A DNA stretch of 8,865 nucleotides from Oscillospiraceae bacterium (GCA_017537045.1 JAFYLN010000207.1:1-8865); one strand, 5' to 3'. Shown: positions 1 to 5,790, counted from the stretch's first letter. Program-made: numbers and translations. Notes: generated by a model from the sequence alone, not told the origin.

Positions 1-1
1 C

Positions 2-352
2 GGTTTCGGCAGAGGTATCAACCCGACTGATAATACCGTCGTGCTGATTTCCTCGATCGGCAAAGCCAGCGGCAACTTTGTGTATCACGATAAGTGGACC
101 GCCGAAGGCGATTACCTGTATTCTGGCGAAGGTAAAACCGGTGATCAGACCATGACCAAGGGTAACCTTGCGATCAGAGATGCAGCGCGCAACGGAAAGA
201 AGATTCACTTGTTCGTAAAGTTTTCTCCACAGGAGTATTACTATCAAGGTGTCTTTGAGCTCGTTGATTATACATACGAGGATGAGAAGGACGAAGACGG
301 CAACATCCGCAAAGAGTACAAGTTCCGTCTGAAGAAAGTGATCGGCGCATGA
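2..352 (+). CDS. C-terminal part of an SRA-like (ScoMcrA-type/PUA-fold) domain protein, 5'-truncated
   Basis: The frame is open from base 2, so the gene starts outside the window; the GTG at 41 is internal. The visible 116 residues form one compact beta-rich domain. The central run YSGEGKTGDQTMTKGN followed by LAIRDA and IHLF matches the pattern of SRA/YDG-like domains in McrA-type and related restriction enzymes (G-x-G, GDQ, then GN and a helix). SRA-like domains bind DNA and in characterised members read modified bases such as 5-methylcytosine. A C-terminal position suggests that the missing N-terminal part carries a nuclease (for example HNH) or a helicase, but that cannot be seen. The stop codon overlaps the next ATG by 4 bp (ATGA at 349), so the two are translationally coupled. 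The alternative, a DUF3427-type C-terminal domain, fits less well because its HWQSQ signature is absent. The domain call is from memory of the family pattern. Confidence 0.6.
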   Translation, partial: GFGRGINPTDNTVVLISSIGKASGNFVYHDKWTAEGDYLYSGEGKTGDQTMTKGNLAIRDAARNGKKIHLFVKFSPQEYYYQGVFELVDYTYEDEKDEDGNIRKEYKFRLKKVIGA

Positions 353-747
353 AAACACTTGAAGTAACGGCGGCCATCATACGGAATAATGGAAAAATTC
401 TCATTTGCCAGCGTCCAGCGAATAAAAATTGCGGCCTGTTGTGGGAGTTCCCCGGCGGCAAGATCGAAACTGGAGAAACCGGCGAACAGTGCATCATCCG
501 TGAGTGCCAGGAGGAACTTGGCATTACGTTGAGCGTGGAGCGGGAGCTGACGGATATCACGTACGAATATCCTGATCGCATTGTGCACTTGCATTTTTAC
601 CTTTGCGACATCACAGCGGGTGTTCCTGAAAATAAGGAGCATAATGCACTGGCATGGATCACTCCCGGTGAGGTTGAGCAGTACGAATTCTGTCCGGCAG
701 ACAAAGAAATGTTGAAAAGAAACAGCATTGAGAAATTCATATGTTAA
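349..747 (+). CDS. Nudix hydrolase, MutT / (deoxy)nucleoside triphosphate pyrophosphohydrolase type
   Basis: This 132-residue protein has a complete Nudix box: G37, E43, R51-E52, E55-E56, G58-I59 fit G-x5-E-x7-RE-U-x-EE-x-G-U exactly. The approach WEFPGGKIE and the N-terminal strand VTAAIIRNNGKILICQR are typical of MutT and (d)NTP pyrophosphohydrolases of about 130 residues. Such enzymes split (often damaged) nucleoside triphosphates into a monophosphate and pyrophosphate in the cytosol using Mg2+ held by the box glutamates. The ATG overlaps the stop of the SRA-like gene, so it is co-expressed with it. That pairing suggests a role tied to the upstream system rather than, or as well as, housekeeping removal of 8-oxo-dGTP. 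The substrate cannot be read from sequence. Confidence 0.92.
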   Translation: MKTLEVTAAIIRNNGKILICQRPANKNCGLLWEFPGGKIETGETGEQCIIRECQEELGITLSVERELTDITYEYPDRIVHLHFYLCDITAGVPENKEHNALAWITPGEVEQYEFCPADKEMLKRNSIEKFIC

Positions 748-777
748 TGTTGACTTCAAAGGATGGAGGCGCCGATA

Positions 778-1782
778 ATGGACACAAAAGAAGAATATCG
801 TTTTCTATCTGCTCCGTATGTGATAGATAGAAAACTGTATAAATATTATTCCAACACAAAGTATGCAATCGACTGCATAAGAAATAGGCGTGTTCATTTG
901 GATGATCCGCGGACATTTAATGATCCTTTTGATGCAGCATTCCATTGCACAAGAATAACCACATTAACATCAGACGATTCAGATAAGGAACTAGCAAATA
1001 AATTTCTGGAGTATCTTTGCGCGGTACATAAGAAAGATCAAGGGAAAAACCACCTCGCAATTATTCAGAAATATACTGATTTTCTTATTAAGACAGCAGG
1101 TGGTTTATCGACAATTGCTGTTGAAAGACCTGTACAGGATGTGGTACAAAAAGTATATGCAATGATGGGTGACAACGTTTTTTCACTGGATGAATTTGCC
1201 GCAGCTATTGATAACGGATTTGTTGAAAGAGAACGCGTTATGCGGCTGAATTGCAAAATTTCTTGTTTTTCTGAGATTTGCGATTCAATACTAATGTGGT
1301 CATACTATGGAAATAGTCATAACGGAATTTGCGTTGAATTTGATTTGTCCTTGTTGGATGAGAAATCTGAGTTAACGCATCAAATAATGTCGGGAATGTC
1401 AAAAGTTCACTATAGCCCCATTCGTGCAGATTTACAGTATTCTGGAAGCAGAGCAGCCGGATTGAATTTCCTTACTTCAAAGGCGGATGTATGGGAACAT
1501 GAGCACGAATGGCGACTGATTTGTGAAACAGAGGCGGAGTACCTTCCCTTCGATTGTATTAGCAGCGTTTATGTTGGCGTTAATTTTGATACATCGGCGG
1601 CAAAATATAGGGATCTGGTAAAGGCTGTTGACACTCACGAAAGCCTATCTATACGACAATGCAAACTTAGTTTAGATCGATATCAAATCGAAAGCGAAGA
1701 AGTATATAATAGCTATATACACACGTTGCTTAAACGGCAAAAAAATGAAGAAACTTCCGGACAGTTGATTCAAATAGCCTGA
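778..1782 (+). CDS. DUF2971 domain protein
   Basis: I place the start at ATG 778 (334 aa) and not at the in-frame ATG 763, because GGAGG (765-769) sits 8 bases before 778 and overlaps the earlier ATG. The protein shows the hallmarks of DUF2971: an N-terminal LYKYYSN segment, the NDPFD signature (about residues 48-52), CFS (163-165) followed by MWSYYGNSHNGICVEFD (173-189), then a VHYSP strand and the WEHEHEWR motif (from W239). The biochemical activity of the family is unknown to me; members are common in accessory and defence-rich regions. It follows the Nudix gene after a 30-bp gap and may share its transcript. Its base composition is visibly more AT-rich than the flanking genes, suggesting separate acquisition. 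The family call is fairly sure; a function is not offered. Confidence 0.82.
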   Translation: MDTKEEYRFLSAPYVIDRKLYKYYSNTKYAIDCIRNRRVHLDDPRTFNDPFDAAFHCTRITTLTSDDSDKELANKFLEYLCAVHKKDQGKNHLAIIQKYTDFLIKTAGGLSTIAVERPVQDVVQKVYAMMGDNVFSLDEFAAAIDNGFVERERVMRLNCKISCFSEICDSILMWSYYGNSHNGICVEFDLSLLDEKSELTHQIMSGMSKVHYSPIRADLQYSGSRAAGLNFLTSKADVWEHEHEWRLICETEAEYLPFDCISSVYVGVNFDTSAAKYRDLVKAVDTHESLSIRQCKLSLDRYQIESEEVYNSYIHTLLKRQKNEETSGQLIQIA

Positions 1783-1872
1783 TTTGCTACTTAATTGCTA
1801 ACAAACCGCTTTTCATCTGGATATTGCCGGAGTGTTCTGGTATTGTGTGTCCCTGCCAAAGGAGGTGGCGAC

Positions 1873-2169
1873 ATGCGAAGTATCATAGAAGAACTATATT
1901 ACGGCAATATCAGCCCGTCGGATCGGGACATCATCAGAGGCGGTACCTATTCGCACATACTGAACTTAATGACCCGCAACGAAGATGAGCTGGTGCAAAC
2001 GCTGACGCAGGCGCAGCAAGAAACGTTCGAGAAGTTCAAGGACTGCGCGTCGGAGCTGGGCGACAAAAACGAAATGATGTCATTCGTCCTCGGCTTCAAA
2101 CTAGGTATGCGGTTGGCAGTGGAGGCAATGATCAGCCTGGATGAGATCACAGACCCCCAAATGACATAA
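1873..2169 (+). CDS. DUF6809-like small element protein
   Basis: The start is ATG 1873, set by the strong site AAAGGAGG (1858-1865) about 7 bases upstream. A longer frame beginning near 1795 has no ribosome binding site. The 98-residue product begins MRSIIEELYYGNISPSDR and continues with LTQAQQETFEKFKDCASEL and a C-terminal FVLGFKLGMRLAVEAM helix. This is the layout I associate with DUF6809, a family of roughly 90-100 residue, mostly helical Firmicutes proteins found in mobile elements. Function is unknown. It has no signal peptide or membrane segment. It sits between the cargo genes and the replication block and is closed by the terminator at 2177-2210. Confidence 0.72.
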   Translation: MRSIIEELYYGNISPSDRDIIRGGTYSHILNLMTRNEDELVQTLTQAQQETFEKFKDCASELGDKNEMMSFVLGFKLGMRLAVEAMISLDEITDPQMT

Positions 2170-2176
2170 TAGCACG

Positions 2177-2210
2177 AGGCATCGCAGCAGAAATGTTGCG
2201 GTGCCTTTTT
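2177..2210 (+). terminator. Intrinsic terminator after the DUF6809-like gene
   Basis: A 13-position stem (2177-2189 with 2194-2206; 11 Watson-Crick pairs and two G-T wobbles) closes a GAAA loop and runs straight into TTTTT. It starts 7 bases after the stop at 2169 and ends the upstream transcription unit. Confidence 0.9.
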
Positions 2211-2302
2211 GTGTTTTCTTTGTTAATTATTGCGTTATTAGCTGGACTTTCCCCCTTCTTTCTGGCTTAATTGTCCTACTAAAACAGCAGGAGGAAAACA
2301 AC

Positions 2303-2587
2303 ATGACGATCGAACAGGCAAAAAGAGACTTCAATCAGATGGTCATAAAGAACGGTTTCACAGAAGCTGGTTACACCAGAGACACAAACAGAATCATCTA
2401 TCACAGAAAATGGAGAGAAGATGCCACTACACTTGAAGTGCGAATGATGTTTAGTGGAACATACACGCTAGTTTCTGTAAAATACAATGGAAAAGCGGAT
2501 CCAAAATTCATACGTGACTACAGCAGCCCGAAACGAGCAATGAGCGCTATACGAACAATGGTACTCAATGCCGGGTTTTCATGGTAA
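2303..2587 (+). CDS. Hypothetical small protein, 94 aa
   Basis: ATG 2303 follows AGGAGG (2289-2294) by 8 bases, which decides the start over the longer frame from 2201. I do not recognise the family with certainty. The product is a small soluble alpha/beta-type protein: an N-terminal helix (TIEQAKRDFNQMVIKNGF), then strand-like segments (RIIYHRKWREDATTLEVRMMF, TYTLVSVKYNG), and a basic C-terminal helix (SPKRAMSAIRTMVLNAGF). It is positively charged overall, so nucleic-acid binding is possible but not shown. Its stop lies just before the next gene's start, so the two are probably co-translated. Together with DUF6809 and the following DUF7678-like gene it resembles the small uncharacterised genes that populate Firmicutes integrative elements. 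Confidence 0.7.
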   Translation: MTIEQAKRDFNQMVIKNGFTEAGYTRDTNRIIYHRKWREDATTLEVRMMFSGTYTLVSVKYNGKADPKFIRDYSSPKRAMSAIRTMVLNAGFSW

Positions 2588-2598
2588 ACGGTGGCAGT

Positions 2599-2823
2599 AT
2601 GTGGCGAGAAGGCAGCATTAAAATCGGTGAGGACATCTTCCACTATTGGATAAAGCAATACGGTGGTGGATCTGTGCACGGAATTGATGGCGGCAGAATC
2701 AGCAAGCTGATGATCACACGTAGCGGAGAAATCGTATGCAACTACGATCGCGGCTGGGACATCAAGCCAGTGGACGAAGTCACCGAGTCCGCGCTGGCCA
2801 TCCTCATGAAGGACTACAACTAA
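2599..2823 (+). CDS. DUF7678-like small protein
   Basis: The 74-residue product starts MWREGSIKIGEDIFHYWIKQY and contains GIDGGRISKL and NYDRGWD, the conserved pieces I associate with DUF7678 (about 70-80 residues, predicted beta-rich, unknown function, frequent in Firmicutes mobile elements). I prefer ATG 2599 because family members tend to begin MWxEG. The frame is open further upstream to an ATG at 2581, which would overlap the previous stop by 7 bp and add six residues (MVNGGS). Neither start has a strong ribosome binding site (GGTGG at 2590-2594 is close to 2599), so coupling to the upstream gene is likely. It is followed directly by an intrinsic terminator. Confidence 0.68.
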   Translation: MWREGSIKIGEDIFHYWIKQYGGGSVHGIDGGRISKLMITRSGEIVCNYDRGWDIKPVDEVTESALAILMKDYN

Positions 2824-2829
2824 AAAGCT

Positions 2830-2866
2830 CACCACCGTAACCCCAAAAGGCTGCGTTGGTGTTTTT
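2830..2866 (+). terminator. Intrinsic terminator after the DUF7678-like gene
   Basis: Positions 2830-2842 pair with 2849-2861 (11 of 13 pairs including one G-T, two mismatches) around a CCAAAA loop, and TTTTT follows at 2862-2866. It separates the small-gene operon from the replication region. Confidence 0.8.
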
Positions 2867-2869
2867 GCA

Positions 2870-2960
2870 TTACTGAGGTTTACTGAAGCAATTTCTGAAA
2901 AGTCTAAGGAAAAAGAAATTCTAAAAGATTGCTATATATTGTGTCGGTATACCTCAGTAA
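2870..2960. repeat. Imperfect inverted repeat upstream of the replication promoter
   Basis: TTACTGAGGTTTAC (2870-2883) and GTATACCTCAGTAA (2947-2960) are inverted copies with 13 of 14 matches. Nested inside are AGCAAT (2887-2892) with ATTGCT (2928-2933), and alternatively AATTTCT (2890-2896) with AGAAATT (2914-2920). The left arm also contains TTACTGA twice in direct orientation (2870, 2880). It begins just past a terminator and ends 34 bases before the -35 box. It could be an operator or origin-type structure, or a miniature insertion. No coding potential is seen here. Confidence 0.7.
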
Positions 2961-2985
2961 CAAAATATTAACACAAAATATTGTG
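2960..2985. repeat. Direct repeat ACAAAATATT x2 with overlapping palindrome, possible operator
   Basis: ACAAAATATT occurs at 2960-2969 and 2973-2982, 13 bp apart. The second copy forms the centre of the palindrome CACAA-AATA-TTGTG (2972-2985). The pair lies immediately upstream of the -35 box, where a repressor or activator, possibly the HTH protein encoded at 3230, could bind. Confidence 0.5.
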
Positions 2986-2993
2986 ATTTGCTA

Positions 2994-3022
2994 TTGACAC
3001 AAACGTTCGAATATGTTATCAT
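2994..3022 (+). promoter_or_regulatory. Sigma-70-type promoter of the replication operon
   Basis: TTGACA (2994-2999), a 17-bp spacer and TATCAT (3017-3022) form a near-consensus housekeeping promoter. Transcription should begin near 3027-3030, giving a leader of about 200 bases before the HTH gene at 3230. The palindromic AACGTTCGAA lies in the spacer and could be an operator. Confidence 0.88.
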
Positions 3023-3058
3023 CATGATGTCGGAAGACATTTAAGGCGCTAGACGTCA

Positions 3059-3152
3059 CAAAGATACAAAGAACAATATTACAAAGAAACAACGCTTCAA
3101 AATTCAATAATCAAAGATTCAAAGAGCACTGATACGACGCTACAAAGAGCAA
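3059..3152 (+). repeat. Phased tandem array of about 13 CAA(AGA) units, 7-8 nt each
   Basis: Units start at 3059, 3067, 3074, 3082, 3090, 3098, 3105, 3112, 3120, 3127, 3135, 3143 and 3150, always 7 or 8 bases apart. Six carry the exact core CAAAGA (3059, 3067, 3082, 3112, 3120, 3143); the others are degenerate (CAATAT, CAACGC, CAAAAT, CAATAA, CACTGA, CGACGC, CAACGT). The stretch before 3123 is poor in G and should be largely unpaired. The last four or five units fall inside the 5' arm and loop of the terminator. Confidence 0.75.
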
Positions 3153-3170
3153 CGTATAGGTGCTCTTTTT
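3123..3170 (+). terminator. Intrinsic terminator in the leader (attenuator)
   Basis: AGAGCAC (3123-3129) pairs with GTGCTCT (3160-3166) and ATACG (3132-3136) with CGTAT (3153-3157), separated by a 2x2 internal loop. A 16-base apical loop contains a CAAAGA unit, and TTTTT ends the structure (3166-3170). It stands 60 bases before the HTH start codon, so it controls the operon or defines the end of a small RNA. Confidence 0.85.
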
Positions 3171-3183
3171 GTTATCTAGAGCA

Positions 3184-3217
3184 CCGGCCATAAAAATTCG
3201 ATAGGCCCCAAGGCCGG
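3184..3217 (+). promoter_or_regulatory. GC-rich hairpin abutting the HTH ribosome binding site
   Basis: CCGGCC (3184-3189) pairs perfectly with GGCCGG (3212-3217). GGCC at 3204-3207 offers a competing partner for either side. The right arm ends directly before the Shine-Dalgarno AAAGGA (3218-3223) of the gene starting at 3230, and the left arm shares two bases with the alternative partner of the terminator (3178-3185). It could tune translation. Confidence 0.6.
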
Positions 3218-3229
3218 AAAGGAAAACAT

Positions 3230-3421
3230 ATGAAAGCGAATCAAGATATCAGAATAAAAGCCTGCGAGATGGGAGTGCACTACTGGGAGATTGCCAAGTG
3301 GCTCGGAATCAGACCAGAAACCTTCTCAAGACTTCTCCGTGAGGAATTGAATCCTCAGCAAAAGGAAAAGGTAATGCGTGCGATCTATGAAATCAGCTAT
3401 CCCATCGGACACGGGCACTGA
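3230..3421 (+). CDS. Small helix-turn-helix DNA-binding protein
   Basis: The 63-residue product is little more than one HTH: IRIKACEMGVHYWEIAKWLGIRPETFSRLLREELNPQQKEKVMRAIYEI. The pattern is a first helix, a WEIAKWLGI helix, a turn, the recognition-type helix PETFSRLLREE and a closing helix. Proteins of this size and pattern are common just upstream of replication genes in Firmicutes phages and integrative elements. The ATG follows AAAGGAAAAC. It is the first gene after the attenuator-like leader, and its stop lies 23 bp before the primase-helicase, so it is well placed to autoregulate the promoter at 2994-3022 or assist replication initiation. The role is inference; the HTH call is fairly secure. 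Confidence 0.8.
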   Translation: MKANQDIRIKACEMGVHYWEIAKWLGIRPETFSRLLREELNPQQKEKVMRAIYEISYPIGHGH

Positions 3422-3444
3422 TGCTGGTAGATTGGAGGTAAGTT

Positions 3445-5598
3445 ATGACATCATTTACAATCTACACAGCAAACACCACCGGCGCGAAGCAGAATAAGGT
3501 GTACCCCAACGAGGTAACGGTGGACAACCTTTCTGCATTGGAGCAGGCAATGCGCCGCGATCACGTGTGCGCAAAGTACACCGGCAACGTAAGAGGCGTT
3601 GCGAATTTCCAGTATGCCGACTGCATCCCCATGGACTGTGACAACGATCACAGCGACAACCCCGAAGACTGGAAAGGCCCGGAGGATGTGCAGAAGGCGT
3701 TTCCTGATGTGGCTTTCGCGGTGTGCTTCAGCCGCAGCCACATGAAAGAAAAAGACGGCAAAGCGGCGCGTCCCAAGTTCCACTGTTACTTTCCGATCGG
3801 AAGGCTCAGCAGCGCAGAACAGTATGTAGCACTGAAAAAGCAGATTCAGAAAAAGTTTCCTGAATTTGACGCAAACGCACTGGACGCAGGCCGCTTCCTG
3901 TTCGGAGTGGTGAATCCGAAGGTCATGTACTTTAAGGGTAAGAAGACCGTGGACAAGCTGTTCATTCTGGCAGGCGGACGCAATGGAACACTGCACAAAA
4001 AAGCATGCCAGCTCATTAAGCGCTACGGTGAAGCAGAAGCAAAGGCACACTTCGATACAGAAGCAGCCAAATGTGTACCGCCGCTGGAACAGCAGGAGCT
4101 GGATGCTATCTGGCAAAGCGCCCAGAAGTACGGTCGCGAGATGAGCAGCGCGGAGGGTTATATCCCACCGGAGCAGTTCGGCGCGCCGCAGGAATATCTG
4201 AAGAAGCTCAAACCGGAAGATAACAAGGCGTATCCATGGACAGAGCTCGGCGCCGGACAGCTTTTCGCAGACTTCTATAAGGATGTGCTCCGCTACGTTC
4301 CGGAGCGCAAGAGCTGGTTCCATTACAACGGCATTGTGTGGGAGCAGGATGTCGGGAATACCAAGACTAGGGAGCTCTGTAAACAGCTTGCAAGACACCT
4401 CTGCATTTACTGTTTATCCATCGAAGATGACAAGCGCCGCGAGGAATATGCTAAGTTCTGTTACCGTTGGCAGACGCGTAAAATGCGAGAAACGGTGATC
4501 TCTGACGCAATGAGCGTACATACCATTAGTATGGAAGAATTTGATACGGATCCCTACATCTTTAACTGCAAAAACGGCACCCTCCACCTGAAAACGAAGG
4601 AATTTACTCCCCATCGGCCAGAGGACAAGCTGACCAAGCACAGCAATGTGGAATACAATCCCGATGCACGCTGTGAACGGTTTGAACGCTTCATGGTGGA
4701 GATTACCAACGGCGATCAGGAGAAAGCGAAGTTCCTGCAGAAGGTGCTGGGTTACGGTCTCAGCGGCGATACCCGCTTCGAGTGTATGTTTATCTTCTAC
4801 GGAGCAACCACCCGCAACGGTAAAGGTACGCTGTGTGAAAGCGTGCTGAAAGTGATCGGACATTACGGTTGCACATCCCAAGCAGAGACCATAGGAATCA
4901 AGGTGAATAAGAGCAGTAGAGCGCCTAGCGAAGACGTAGCCAGATTGGCAGGTGTGAGATTCGTAAACATCTCAGAACCAGACAGAAGTCTCCGCTTGGA
5001 TGCAGCACTGGTGAAAACCATGACTGGTAACGACACGATGAACGCCCGCTTCCTGAACGAAAACAGCTTTGACTTCAAACCGCAGTTTAAGCTGTACATC
5101 AATACCAATTACCGTCCGGCGATCAGCGACCTGACCTTGTTCAGCAGCGACCGTGTGATCATCGTCACCTTCGATCGACATTTCGGTGAAAAGGAGCAGG
5201 ACAAAAACCTAAAAGAGTTGTTCGCTGCACCAAACAGTCAGAGTGCAATCCTCAACTGGCTGCTGGAAGGTTACAGACTGATTCAGTCCGAAGGATTGAT
5301 GATACCGGACTCCGTTAAGGATGCCATCGAGGAATATCGCAAGGAAAGCGATAAGGTGGCGCGCTTCACCGAGGAATGTCTCGAAAAGATTGACGGAGTA
5401 GAAGTGCGGACAAGTGCCGTGTATAAAGCATACACCCAGTGGTGTGAGGATAACGGCTGCAGGCCGGAAAACTCCGCCAAGTTTAACCAGGCGCTTAGCA
5501 GCTTCGCTACTCTGGAGCGCAAGCGTCCTAAAGGCGGCGGCAACGCCACCACAATCCTGATCGGATATACATTGAGCGGATCCGCTCAGCCCCTATAA
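3445..5598 (+). CDS. Phage/plasmid primase-helicase (AEP primase + D5/SF3 helicase, P4 family)
   Basis: This 717-residue replication initiator has two halves. The N-terminal half is an archaeo-eukaryotic primase domain: DCDND gives the catalytic D64-x-D66, SRSH has H99, KFHCYFPI has H113, and DAGR has D147. The C-terminal half is a D5/SF3-type helicase: D5_N-like segment, Walker A GATTRNGKGT (453-462, K460), acidic VNISEPD (507-513, Walker B-like), NTNYRP (553-558) with the sensor Asn, and a C-terminal winged-helix-like tail (from about residue 640) typical of P4/D5 proteins. It would unwind and prime element DNA in the cytosol. ATG 3445 is preceded by TTGGAGG. The inverted repeat immediately downstream is a candidate origin. 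The size is usual for single-chain primase-helicases of phages, satellites and integrative elements. Confidence 0.93.
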   Translation: MTSFTIYTANTTGAKQNKVYPNEVTVDNLSALEQAMRRDHVCAKYTGNVRGVANFQYADCIPMDCDNDHSDNPEDWKGPEDVQKAFPDVAFAVCFSRSHMKEKDGKAARPKFHCYFPIGRLSSAEQYVALKKQIQKKFPEFDANALDAGRFLFGVVNPKVMYFKGKKTVDKLFILAGGRNGTLHKKACQLIKRYGEAEAKAHFDTEAAKCVPPLEQQELDAIWQSAQKYGREMSSAEGYIPPEQFGAPQEYLKKLKPEDNKAYPWTELGAGQLFADFYKDVLRYVPERKSWFHYNGIVWEQDVGNTKTRELCKQLARHLCIYCLSIEDDKRREEYAKFCYRWQTRKMRETVISDAMSVHTISMEEFDTDPYIFNCKNGTLHLKTKEFTPHRPEDKLTKHSNVEYNPDARCERFERFMVEITNGDQEKAKFLQKVLGYGLSGDTRFECMFIFYGATTRNGKGTLCESVLKVIGHYGCTSQAETIGIKVNKSSRAPSEDVARLAGVRFVNISEPDRSLRLDAALVKTMTGNDTMNARFLNENSFDFKPQFKLYINTNYRPAISDLTLFSSDRVIIVTFDRHFGEKEQDKNLKELFAAPNSQSAILNWLLEGYRLIQSEGLMIPDSVKDAIEEYRKESDKVARFTEECLEKIDGVEVRTSAVYKAYTQWCEDNGCRPENSAKFNQALSSFATLERKRPKGGGNATTILIGYTLSGSAQPL

Positions 5599-5604
5599 TC
5601 CTCT

Positions 5605-5688
5605 GTTGCAGATGTAGCAGGTGTATAATGTTGTCTCTTAAGAGAAGAAAAAAACGAGTCAACACCTAAAGCCTGCTACAGTTGCAAC
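5605..5688. repeat. Inverted repeat after the primase gene, candidate replication origin
   Basis: GTTGCAGATGTAGCAGG (5605-5621) and CCTGCTACAGTTGCAAC (5672-5688) are inverted copies matching at 15 of 17 positions. AGGTGT (5619-5624) with ACACCT (5662-5667) extends the pairing. The left arm also reads as two direct NTGCAGRTG-like units (TTGCAGATG, TAGCAGGTG). The 12-bp perfect palindrome TCTCTTAAGAGA (5634-5645) and an A-rich run (5647-5654) lie in the centre. Position next to the replication initiator, repeats and an A-rich stretch fit an origin; no experiment is implied. There is no convincing U-tract, so it is not an obvious terminator. Confidence 0.55.
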
Positions 5689-5790
5689 ACTGGGGGGAGG
5701 GGCGGTCTAAATCTCTACAGCTTTTCAATACCGAGACGGGCGTGGGGTCACGTGCGAAAAATCGGGAAATCAAGTGGGGGTATAGCCCCA
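5689..5790 (+). other. G-rich non-coding block resembling the cos-proximal region of HNH-type phages
   Basis: This stretch starts with a long G-run tract (TGGGGGGAGGGGCGGTCTAA), continues with AATCTCTACAG, then CGTGGGGTCACGTGCGAAAA, and ends in the hairpin TGGGG-GTATAG-CCCCA (5775-5790). From memory, a similar order of motifs (G-tract, AAATCTCTA, a GGGGTC-type motif, GCGAAAAATC) precedes the small terminase gene in many Firmicutes phages that use an HNH endonuclease, where cos lies. If so, the element could be packaged by a helper phage. It could instead be part of the origin. It has no coding signals of its own. Confidence 0.4.

Larger units (their letters stand above)
3027..3229 (+). promoter_or_regulatory. 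Attenuator-like structured leader RNA
   Basis: Predicted transcript leader. In order it holds: a hairpin at the extreme 5' end (ATGTC 3027-3031 with GACAT 3036-3040, GGAA loop of the GNRA type); an A/C-rich array of 7-8-nt units (3059-3152); an intrinsic terminator (3123-3170); a second partner for the terminator's 3' arm (3178-3185); and a GC hairpin before the ribosome binding site. If termination is efficient the product is a small RNA of about 140 nt; read-through expresses the HTH and primase genes. No ORF longer than a few codons is visible in it. Regulation by attenuation is inferred from the structure, not shown. Confidence 0.7.

Noticed and set aside
2..352. DUF3427 domain
   Set aside because: DUF3427 proteins are also seen near Nudix genes, but the HWQSQ and SHEGSRP signatures are missing, whereas the GEG-GDQ-GN pattern fits SRA-like domains.
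1783..1872. Promoter for the DUF6809-like gene
   Set aside because: No pair of -35 and -10 boxes with acceptable spacing could be found, so read-through from upstream is as likely.
3000..3022. LexA (Cheo) box in the promoter spacer
   Set aside because: Only CGAA-TATGTT resembles the Gram-positive consensus; the spacing and right half do not fit.
3024..3044. Leader peptide MMSEDI
   Set aside because: The ATGs lie at or before the expected transcription start and have no ribosome binding site.
3059..3152. CRISPR-like array
   Set aside because: The units are 7-8 bases with no unique spacers, so this is a short tandem motif and not a CRISPR.
3451..4398. 315-residue minus-strand reading frame inside the primase gene
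   Set aside because: It is antisense to an unmistakable primase domain, rich in Cys/Val/Leu as expected from codon-bias shadowing, and has no binding site.
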